Source of the DNA: Neurospora tetrasperma FGSC 2508
Lineage: Eukaryota; Ascomycota; Sordariomycetes; Sordariales; Sordariaceae
NCBI RefSeq assembly: GCF_000213175.1
Contig: NW_009799179.1
Span: 1,065,713 to 1,129,712, forward strand
Reading direction: 5' to 3'
DNA length: 64,000 nucleotides
The notes beneath the pieces are model-generated. The model was not told where the DNA came from and ran no database searches. It saw nothing but the letters and a program-made list of their open reading frames with translations. The position numbers and the translations under genes are program-made. Below, piece after piece: positions 56,601 to 64,000 of the stretch (positions are counted from its first letter, which is position 1; the number at the start of each line of letters is the position of its first letter).

Positions 56601-59130
56601 CCAGCCTGAGACACCCCTGCCTATGAAAGCCCCTTCCTTTTCACTAGAGTATTTCCCTACCGACCCAGCATTATGGCATATTAACTACAAGAGTCAAGCT
56701 AGTAGTGCCATCACGACTCCCAGAACCGTCCATACTCCTGCAATATACTCAGAGTCACCAGGAATCGAGGACGTCGTAGCTTTACTTGAGCCTACACCCA
56801 ACTCCTTCTCCGCTGGCGAAACTCCCCCGAAGATGTCTCGAGATCATCTACGAGAAGGCGACCAAACTCAAAGCCTATCGACATCGCCTAGCAATAGGCT
56901 CTTTACCCGCTCCAACACGGCTGTTTCTGCAGCTTTCAGCCTCCCGAAGACACTGGCTGGAATGGTTTCGGGGTCACCTCCAGATCCCCCACCACGCAAG
57001 CGGCCCAGCCCTGCCGAAGCCATCTTCAACAACCTTGCTCCAAGTGTTACCTGGGGAACTTCAACCGTGTTTGGGGGTACGGCTCCCGAAACACCGGGTA
57101 CGGCACGAACTTCACTCTCAGATGATGAGGGTAGAAATCATGATATGACGGTCTTGGTACCTGTTGCCGTCTCGGTCGTCCCAGAGAACCAGGGCCTCTT
57201 TGACGACGATGGATGGCTGAACACGCCTCTTCTCGATCCAAGCCGCAACCATGTCTACTCGTATTACCGTTATGCCTACGCCGAGATGCTGCAAATGTGG
57301 GGCCAGCCTTTATCTCGCCTCGAGATCATGAAGTTCAATGTCCTCAAGGGCGACAAGACATCGAGCTCTGGGTGCTACAGTGATGTCACGCATAGCATAG
57401 ATGGCTACTACGATCACGAAACGGCTGAGAATACCGCTGCTAACAGTGCCAGCCAAAACCCTGCCTTTGGCGGACGGAAAGAACAGCTCCAGGCTTTGAT
57501 CGCCTCTGGTCGCGGCCTTGATGTTACGGGCATTTGCCGCATTCATGAAGAGCAGCTTGATCCGGTGGAGTACACCAGGCCGACCAAGGGCAAATACGGC
57601 GGTGCTGTTGGTACATGCCATAGGTGCGTTAAAGCAGGTAACAAGAAAGAACAGAAACAGCTGCGCTGCGTGTACTGTCTCGAGCCTATCGCCGCGCTTT
57701 ACCCACCTTGTCTCAACTGCGGTTGCGCCTTCCACGAAGCCTGTCTGGCTGAGTGGCACGAGATGGGCGAAGAAGAATGTCCAGCGGGTGATGACTGCTG
57801 CTGTGTCGAAGATGCCAGCACCGCGCACGTGGAGAGATGGTCGGCCTTGCAAGCTGCCGTGGCGGCCATGAATAAGATGAGAAGCGCCGCCAGCGGAAGT
57901 CTACACCAGCAGGTGGACCGCGACAAGGAGAAAAGCTCAGGCAATCAGTCGGGTATATCAAGAAGATCTTCCATCAAGACCGTCCTGACCGGCGTCGCCA
58001 GTGTCGCCACCGGAGGCACCGGCAGCCGACCGCGTCGCCGAAGCGTACCTACCGACCTCGCCAAATTCATGCGCGGCGGCCGCTCCGATCCCAATGCCTA
58101 CCGTCCGAACGACGACAACGACGATGACTACGACGAAGACGACGATGATCTCCCCACTATCGCCATCACCAGCTCCAACGGCGGCTCCAGCGACCGCAGC
58201 CGCAGCGCCCACCCTACCAATCGCCGCGCCGTCTCAACCGCCTCCCCCTCCGGCATCACCACAAACACAATCCCGCACCAGTTCGGCCGGCGTAGAGGCG
58301 GTAGTTCCGCCTCTCACCTCGCCGCCACCGGCGGCTACAGCAGTGGCTACGGCCATCGCTCCTCCAACCTTTCCCACTTTTACATCGCAGCCGACGACAA
58401 TTCAGGTGACTCCGCCGACTCCAATAACGAAGGCACCGCCACCACCCAATTCCCGGCCTCCAACTCCAACCGCACCTCGCAGACTCTGCTCTCAGGCAAT
58501 GACATTGACCGCGAAGAGTGGGAATCCGTCGCTTCCTCACGCGGCATACCTTCGCTTTCGAATGACCCGCTCCACCCTTCGCACCCTTCGCACCATTCTC
58601 GATCCGGTTCTCGATCCGGGAACTCTTCCCGATCAGCCTCTGGCGGCTCCGACACAGGTGGGAAAGATACCATCACCACATCATCGTCGTCGTTGACGAC
58701 GACCCCGAGAGTAGGTGACAGTGGAAGCGAAAACAGCAAAAGACCACCACATCACGAACGCACGCCCAGCGGAAGAGGATTCACGGCGCTGAAACCGCCA
58801 CCCTACGGAGACGAGCCGATAAGCGCGGCGAGATTGAGTTTGGGGAATCGGTTGAAGAAACATATTGCTGGTGCTGCTAGTGCTGCTGCTTCTTCTGGTT
58901 CTTCTGCTTCTGGTGGTTCAGGGTCTGGTGGAAACGGTGGGAACGCTGGGAATGATAGCGGTGGTGGGGGTGAGACTACTGGTGTTGCAGGAGGGAGTGG
59001 CGGTGGTGGCGGGAATGGTAACGGAAGTGGGAGTGGAGGTACCAGCTCTTTATTGGGAGGTGGAGCACAACGACCGAGTTTGTTGAGGAAGAAAAGTACA
59101 GGTGTTGCTGTGTGGAGAGGCGGTAACTAG
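53677..59130 (+). CDS. WD40-RWD-RING protein, Mtc5/WDR59 (SEA/GATOR2) homologue
   Basis: A single exon of 1817 residues. WD40 repeats fill about 25-360, with clear units such as HSRAITDINFSAHHPDLLASCSVDGYVHHWDLR and HTSKIYGIDWNRTDAPCLVTCSLDKTIKFWNYE. An RWD domain lies at about 490-600 (EFIHVSNRLPNVKWENIDMDALILNASLKGPWGFNDEG...). Acidic Ser-rich linkers follow, then helical repeats near 815-980 and around 1190. A RING-like zinc domain sits at about 1314-1378 (C1314, C1317, C1331, C1334, then CLNCGCAFHEACLAEW...CPAGDDCCC). This order matches yeast Mtc5/Sea3 and animal WDR59, part of the vacuolar SEA (GATOR2) complex that promotes TORC1 signalling. The last 440 residues, rich in Ser, Gly, Asn and Asp, have no counterpart I know and are probably disordered. 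The start is the first ATG after a short uORF. Confidence 0.9.
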   Translation: MPSVFDSPPKKAKTIKSAFDSESFDADLTIHVDGLVGSATISPSGRDVALASPEGLAIIDLDSPWNPPRRLSSHGLPWLVVDVQWSPFAARDYWVASTANHRCLVWNLNMRDDSPSGAIEHSLQAHSRAITDINFSAHHPDLLASCSVDGYVHHWDLRRPRQPALSFCDWFAGATQVKYSRQDPHVLASAHDRWLHIWDDRKTVEPLKTICAHTSKIYGIDWNRTDAPCLVTCSLDKTIKFWNYEKTDEPERVIRTDFPVWRARHTPFGNGLLAMPQNEPGNLYLYDRRTAPEAPSASEPVAMFSGHGNHKVKEFLWRTRGSITSEGVDEREFQLVSWGEDNELRLQKVEPDILESVGYVKGKTVVKNLALTRKGAAYKTFRAVDDTVHRDRRTATMSDPRPGSSGQYRKSALSYGLNSHLRWVGPTWRGSPMKAKVNGGKSMDKSQLQIGWMKGISMTKRKSESDGPGRGSIKDSGLFSHGAYDDDWAEPESIQDEFIHVSNRLPNVKWENIDMDALILNASLKGPWGFNDEGIFIKVKVDIPTSYPTSKAPKFYVEKTSFMPEETHEKIERELQILGNQFLERKQNCLEVAFSYLLGDVDLENSTTLFKNVRDLNDEEIEALADESSSDEEDSDVQARGSVSMSQDLTASTELDPTATLAPTQRPIAVPTPRKCGARFSNDGRLVCFFPSKEQQALALFSISNSDAYRDRQKGEPNFAGFGRLTQDSPPPRRRYNDDDSGSDDMSDGSEDTESSSSSDSEPSTMHKISLWHQPGGRSLKKTWSTNDSLRSSGGGTGAGTGTGTGISRRRLPARPKNIIALHDLRSLLPSQKQFAQEYAIFGDGAEVCMHNAMVAEKYGYHDLVHIWHYAAMLLRNDIPLEIHEQQNRKESVLVIARDASARVRDDEYAQHFGWDSNLSGRVKWGYHPLAQSLIADLFNHFEKVADIQMLAMLACIFGDSSAEDGVAYAGSHLPQPETPLPMKAPSFSLEYFPTDPALWHINYKSQASSAITTPRTVHTPAIYSESPGIEDVVALLEPTPNSFSAGETPPKMSRDHLREGDQTQSLSTSPSNRLFTRSNTAVSAAFSLPKTLAGMVSGSPPDPPPRKRPSPAEAIFNNLAPSVTWGTSTVFGGTAPETPGTARTSLSDDEGRNHDMTVLVPVAVSVVPENQGLFDDDGWLNTPLLDPSRNHVYSYYRYAYAEMLQMWGQPLSRLEIMKFNVLKGDKTSSSGCYSDVTHSIDGYYDHETAENTAANSASQNPAFGGRKEQLQALIASGRGLDVTGICRIHEEQLDPVEYTRPTKGKYGGAVGTCHRCVKAGNKKEQKQLRCVYCLEPIAALYPPCLNCGCAFHEACLAEWHEMGEEECPAGDDCCCVEDASTAHVERWSALQAAVAAMNKMRSAASGSLHQQVDRDKEKSSGNQSGISRRSSIKTVLTGVASVATGGTGSRPRRRSVPTDLAKFMRGGRSDPNAYRPNDDNDDDYDEDDDDLPTIAITSSNGGSSDRSRSAHPTNRRAVSTASPSGITTNTIPHQFGRRRGGSSASHLAATGGYSSGYGHRSSNLSHFYIAADDNSGDSADSNNEGTATTQFPASNSNRTSQTLLSGNDIDREEWESVASSRGIPSLSNDPLHPSHPSHHSRSGSRSGNSSRSASGGSDTGGKDTITTSSSSLTTTPRVGDSGSENSKRPPHHERTPSGRGFTALKPPPYGDEPISAARLSLGNRLKKHIAGAASAAASSGSSASGGSGSGGNGGNAGNDSGGGGETTGVAGGSGGGGGNGNGSGSGGTSSLLGGGAQRPSLLRKKSTGVAVWRGGN

Positions 59131-60083
59131 ATTAAAGGGACCAAAGAAAAAGGAGACCGAGGTTGACGGTTGAAGGCAAGTACTTGCTAGATGGTAATGT
59201 AAGGTGTAGCAAATAGGTTATCGAAAAGGGATCTTGAATCGAAGTCATCACCCACTTCACTTTGAATTTCGGTTTTCACTTCACGTCTCTTTACCTCGAT
59301 TTGTATTCTAGTTCACCTTTTTCTTCACTTCTTTCTACTTCTTTTACGTCCTTTATTTTTTTTCTTCTTCTCGGTTCATACAAATACGTAACCTCTCTCT
59401 TCACTTTCTTCTTGACTTCTCTTCACGTATTTCTTCACCCTTCCCCTTTTACTTCTCTTTATTTTGCGTCTCTCTTCACTTGGCTTACCCAACGGCACCT
59501 TCACCCCTCTACTACTTACTCTACGTTTTTTCCAGCAAAAATTAGCATCGCCATATGTAAAGGGCGACAAGCGTGCCACCAATTGTCACAGGACACTGCA
59601 CACAACCTTAACATGTTCCTAAACAGTCTACACATTTCGCATTCAATCTTATTTTGAAGAGCCTACTATCAATTTTTTTTCCATTGGTGTTGTCGTGATG
59701 GCCACTATCTATGCACTCCCCACCCACTCGCTAACACGGGTGTTGAAGTTCCATACTTGTACGTTGTGTAAGAATCAACCAGATTTCCTCTAATTCTAAA
59801 ACTGTAAAAGATACCGACCGCTCTCTGCCTTTTCTCAAGGACCATCAAAACTGCTGAAACTCGCCAGAAAAAAAAAAAAGACAAGTATCATGCCCCGCCT
59901 GCGCTTCTGTCTAAAGCTGAACATTTATAAAAGCAGATATATATATAAATATATGCCTGAACGCGCCGGCTGCGCTTCTCCGTGTTCTACCACACACACA
60001 TCCTTTGATTAATCCCCACAACCACCTGAAATGCCTGCTTCAATGACAACGATAGCTTGCACAGCAAACAAGACGAACGGCTA
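59131..60083. other. Convergent spacer between the Mtc5-like and myosin genes
   Basis: About 950 bases with two 3' UTRs. The first half is a pyrimidine-rich tract with repeated TTCAC; a TATATA/ATATAAATATA run lies near 59936-59954. No gene is supported. Confidence 0.5.
59256..59514 (+). repeat. Pyrimidine-rich tract with ten TTCAC copies
   Basis: TTCAC occurs at 59256, 59275, 59280, 59312, 59324, 59400, 59422, 59434, 59475 and 59510 inside an almost pure C/T strand. It begins 126 bases after the Mtc5-like stop codon, so it may lie in that gene's 3' UTR. The pattern is irregular, not a simple tandem repeat. Confidence 0.6.
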
Positions 60084-63000
60084 CTACCAGTCATCCTCAT
60101 CATCATCTCTCTTCGCCATCGCCTGCTTCCTCGCCTTCAAGGCATCCGCCAAACTGCCCGCTATGCTCGGCGTCGGGGTACTGCTCCTGCTCGCATCGCT
60201 TCCTGATCCGTTCGCTCCGTTCAAGCTCATGCCCGAATCCCTATTCTGCAGCGAGGCCACGGCGGGCGCGGGCGCGGGCTTACGGCCAGCGACTGGTCGC
60301 TTGGCCGGCGGCTGAGGAGCTACGCGACCGCCACCGTTGGCAGCGGGGGGAGGAGGAGGAGGAGGACGGGGCGCGACGACAGGAGGTGCGGGGGCTTGCT
60401 CTTCTACGTATGCGGCAGGAACCCAGGCTTGGCCTTCGGGGGTCTTGGCTAGCCACCAGCCTGTGATAATGGTTGTTAGGATTTCTATATATTCAAGACG
60501 AAGATAAATGGCTAGGGAGGGGCGGGGAACATACCATTGTTCTCTTTCTGGACAATCTCAATTATATCTCCAGCCTTGATGGAGAGCTCGTTTTCCCTTG
60601 TACCAGCAAAGTCATACAGTACCTTGGCCATGATCTTAGGCTTAGCAGCCGGCGCTGGAGGAGGCGGCGGCGGAGGGCGCACGGTCGAGGTGCTAGACTG
60701 CTGCCTCGTGTGACTGGGAAGGGACTTGGCAGCGGCCGTGGTAGAGGCTGCCCCAGGGTGAGCGGGAACAGGCCTGCTAGAAGCCGCAGTGGCAGAAGAA
60801 GCAAGAGGGTTGGAAGCAGCGATAGAAGGACCGCCACCGGGCCGGGGCTGAGCCGTGCGGTTCGGGTTGGCATTTCTTGCTGGTCTTCCACCAGGACCAC
60901 CAGGCTTGATAAGCTTGCCCTTGGTGATAGGCCTTGGAGGAACAGGCTTGGCCTTGGGTTGGGGCCTGGACACAGAGTTGGGAGGCTCGCCAGGCTGAGT
61001 ATGAACAGTACTGCTCTTGTAGAAGTCCTGCGAGGTTGGTGCATCCTTCAACACCTTGACCAACTGCATCTTGCCGGGTTTCTTGGCGTACTCAATGGCG
61101 TCGCCAATCTTCAGATTGAAGCTTCCGGGCATGACCCTCTTCATCTGCGTGAACATCTCTGTCTTGAGCACGCAGTTGAGTAGGGGATCGGGCTCTTGCT
61201 GCGACCCAACACCCAGGGAGAACCAGTCGTCTCTAGCGGTCGACGCCCCGATGAACTTGATGGAAGCCAATGGGAATGCCTTCTCTGCCATGATCTGAAC
61301 GTGACCCTGATTGAGAACCTGGGCGACGATGTAGAACTTGCTGTTGGTCACGACCAGGATTCTAGGACTAGGCTTGCTGGAACGACCAAACTTGTGCTCA
61401 AGAAGCTCACCGCGGCAAGAGAAGACTGCTTTCTCGTTGCTACCAATGCCGATGGCATTGCGAATCTGAGCACCAGGACCGGTGGTAGCATTGATGCCAA
61501 GGTAGTCACCCAAGAACCGACGGGAACCAAGAATAGACATTCTCCTGCGCTCCTTGCGGCCTCCCAACACCTTATGGCCTTCTTCACGGAGCTGCAGGTA
61601 CTCGGCACCAACGCGTTTCTTCCTCCAGATACGCTGGATACGGATGGCAGCCTCTGCCCTGTATGCAAGGTACGCACGCCACATGCGCTGAATGCGCGTC
61701 GCCATGTTATGCCAGTACCTGTCTCTCATATGCTCCAGAGCGAACAAAGTCTCGGGCGACTTGATGAAAGCCTTGGTCACACCTAATTGCCACTCCTCCT
61801 GCGGGATACTCGTGTCCTTGAGGATTTGCTTCGTAGCCGCTTCGTAAGAGCCCGTCCAGGTATACTCACCAGCGTATGATGTGGCAGGCGAGAGTAGGAA
61901 GAAGCGGTCGACAAACTTCTCGAACGACTGACGGTATGCGAAACCGGCGCGGCGAATGCGAACGTTTTCTTGAAGACCGAGATACTTGACCTGATGAAGA
62001 ACATTGGGCTCGTTGTACTCTGTTGGCGACTTGTTCTCGTTGGGTTTGATAGTACGGATATATGAAGGCTGGCACTTCATCAGAGTATCGACTAAAGCAT
62101 TCGCGGAAGTTCTGATTCTGTCACCGGCAGAAGGGGGCTGCCTGCGGTTGTCCAAGTCGACCTGCTGGGGGAACAGAGTATGAACGAACTGGTTCTGGCT
62201 GGCCTGGAAGAGATTCTGGACACCCTTGAGAAGCAAATCCTTGTTCTTGTCCGTGATACCGTCCACACTGTACGTTACATCACCGGCGTAGTGCTTGACA
62301 ATAAAAGCACCCTGACGGGGCGTAAGATGGGGGTTCGACATGCCGTTGATGCTCTGCATGAAGGTGCGGTCGGAAGCCGCCGGATCAGCGTGGGCAGTCT
62401 TGGTGGCATCCTTCATAGCAGAGAAAATACCAGGGGGCCTGGTAGACTCAATCAAGTCGCACACAATCTTGTTGTCAAAGTACTTGATGGGCGTCCACTT
62501 GATCTGTTCCCTCGCGTACTCATCCTGCTCGGCCTTGAGTGTCAATTGGATGAAGATTTGCTGGAGCTTTTCGTTCACGTAGTTGATACAGAGCTGTTCA
62601 AAGCTGTTCTTTTCGAAAATTTCGAAACCGTAAATATCAAGGATACCAATCGAGTTCGTCGTAGCTTGGCGAGCTTTGAGCGACAAGTTGATGCGCTCCA
62701 CAATCCAGTCAAACAAGTTGTAGTAAATGGCCATTGCCAGGGCATCTCTTGTCGCGGTAGCCTGGGGAACGTTGGCGGGAGACTCGATAACCTCACCGGG
62801 TCTTGGGGTCAAGATACGGATCGTGAGGGCGTGGACCAGCTGAGCGGGATCAACCTCGAGGAGGTATGCCAAGAAATCAACCACGGACTGATCTGATACA
62901 GCAGCATATCCATCATCACCCTCCTTAAACACCAGGTTTCCTGCCCAAAGAATAGCCGACAGCATTCGGAAGATATTGTCCTGTTCCTGCTGCGAGAGAC

Positions 63001-63862
63001 CGATAATCTTCATAGCATTAAGGGTATCCTGGTACTCGGCCAAATCATCGATACCGTCGACATCGAAGCACTTGGCCTTGCTGGTATAGAGGTATGTTTC
63101 GGGTTTCTGGATGCCGTACATTTCGCGGTACTGCTGGGAGGCTCCTTTTGTGAATTGGTAAAAGATGTGGAAGTTACGCTCGTTGGCGATCTGGCCGACG
63201 ACACGGCTCTTCTCAAGGAGGTAGTTGGTGATGTCGGCACCGATGGGCTCGCCCTGAGCGTTGAAGTGAATCTGGAGGTACTTGCCGAAGCGGGACGAAT
63301 TGTTATTTCGCAGCGTCTTGGCGTTACCGAAGGATTCAAGCAGAGGGTTTGTCGCGAGCACCATGTCCTTGATCTGCTGGATATCCCCCGACCCGCCGCC
63401 AGACACGTTGGCGATGTACTGCATGATGCGCTTGGCCGCCTCGGTCTTGCCGGCTCCGGACTCGCCCGAAATGATCACGCACTGGTTCTCGCTGTAGGCC
63501 TTCATGTTGTAGTAGGCAGATTCGGCAATGGCGAAGACGTGAGGGGGCATCTCCAGACGGTTCTTGCCCTTGTAGCTCTCGAGGACCTGGTCGGTGTAGA
63601 TGCCCAGGTCGCGAAAGGGGTTGACGGACACCAAGACATGGCCGATGTATGTGTAGATCTCGCGTCCCTCGAAGCGCTTCTTCAAGTTCTCGTTGATGGC
63701 CTCGTTGGAGACCTTGCTGAGTAGTGTCAGGTCTGATACACCGATCTCCTTCTTCTTGGTGGTGTCGAAAGTGGCCTTCTTGGGCTTGGCCGAGCTGGAC
63801 TTGTCTCCGCCAGCAGAGCGCTCGGCCCGCGCGGCCTTGTCCTTTGATCGCTTTGTGATACC
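60084..63862 (-). CDS. myo1: Class-I myosin (Myo1/MyoA), 5' exon outside the window
   Basis: Exons 63862-60535 and 60460-60084 encode all but the start Met; an upstream ATG exon must lie beyond 64000, because the exon opens with GGT right after a CCTCACAG acceptor. With one Met the protein would be 1235 residues. The motor has the P-loop GESGAGKT (134-141), switch I NNNSSRFG (187-194) and DIYGFEIF. Two IQ motifs follow ([23 protein letters not shown]). Next are a basic TH1 lipid-binding domain, a Pro/Ala-rich TH2, an SH3 domain (about 1078-1128, split by the 74-base intron), and an acidic tail ending DDDEDDW that binds Arp2/3. It drives actin patches, endocytosis and polar growth. The TEDS position is Glu358 rather than Ser. 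Neighbouring Mtc5-like gene is convergent. Confidence 0.95.
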
Positions 63863-64000
63863 CTGTGAGGATAGAAAGACATTGGTTAGTGGTTGTCGAA
63901 CTGTGTAGGTTGTTGTGATAATGCGCAGAGTATTCGGCACATCCCCTTGGTCTTGGATTGGAGTGGGCTTGGGCCGGCTTGTGGAGGTCGGATGATGCTA
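63863..64000 (-). other. Part of the first myosin intron
   Basis: The acceptor CCTCACAG ends at 63863, with an ACTAAC branch point near 63880-63892. I see no ATG followed by a fitting donor before the window edge, so this is read as intron whose donor lies outside. Confidence 0.6.

Noticed and set aside
60031-60315. 94-codon plus-strand frame opposite the myosin C-terminal exon
   Set aside because: It is the antisense shadow of the last myosin exon.

Overview
The window looks like a chromosomal segment of a filamentous ascomycete of the order Sordariales, most likely Neurospora or a very close relative such as Sordaria. The evidence is the protein complement, the short introns (about 50-110 bases) with GTAAGT or GTACGT-like donors and CTGAC or CTAAC-type branch points, long low-complexity protein tails, and a gene order (myosin-1, WD40/RING protein, Ubc13, G1 cyclin, ..., Sym1, Pfa4, GT90 protein) that I recall from Neurospora but could not check. 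There is no bacterial-style operon, no rRNA, no convincing tRNA and no CRISPR array.

Layout, left to right: a Cti6-type PHD-finger protein (minus, three exons, 700-2889); a conserved ascomycete protein of unknown function with a CxxC patch (plus, 6570-8338); a very long disordered protein that I think is the eisosome factor Seg1/SegA, with a small upstream first exon (plus, 11020-16493); a multipass membrane protein with a GT90/CAP10 domain (minus, 17256-20439); the DHHC palmitoyltransferase Pfa4 (plus, 21315-22772); the Mpv17/Sym1 membrane protein with an 11-base first coding exon (plus, 23978-24559); a zinc-ribbon plus metallo-beta-lactamase-fold protein (minus, 25011-26103); and a ZZ-finger plus EF-hand membrane-anchored protein (plus, 26824-29688). 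Then comes a gene-poor stretch of about 17 kb (29689-46887) holding microsatellites, a 39-base A tract, GC-rich palindromes and a 203-bp MITE with TA target duplication. It ends at a G1/S cyclin gene (plus, 46888-48207). After another 3.5 kb without genes come Ubc13 (minus, 51765-52484), the SEA/GATOR2 subunit Mtc5/WDR59 homologue (plus, 53677-59130) and class-I myosin (minus, 60084-63862, first codon exon outside the window).

The genes are housekeeping and cell-organisation genes: chromatin (Cti6), plasma membrane, endocytosis and actin (Seg1-like, myosin-1, Pfa4), mitochondria (Sym1), nutrient signalling (Mtc5), DNA-damage ubiquitin signalling (Ubc13) and cell cycle (cyclin). They do not form one pathway. 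I found no cluster that amounts to a new system. The best leads are the MITE with six copies of a 14-base motif, the gene desert beside the cyclin, a start codon overlapped by a three-codon uORF in pfa4, changed active-site motifs in the GT90 and MBL-fold proteins, and an acidic residue at the myosin TEDS site. All exon joins were worked out by hand from splice signals and reading phase; none has RNA support here.
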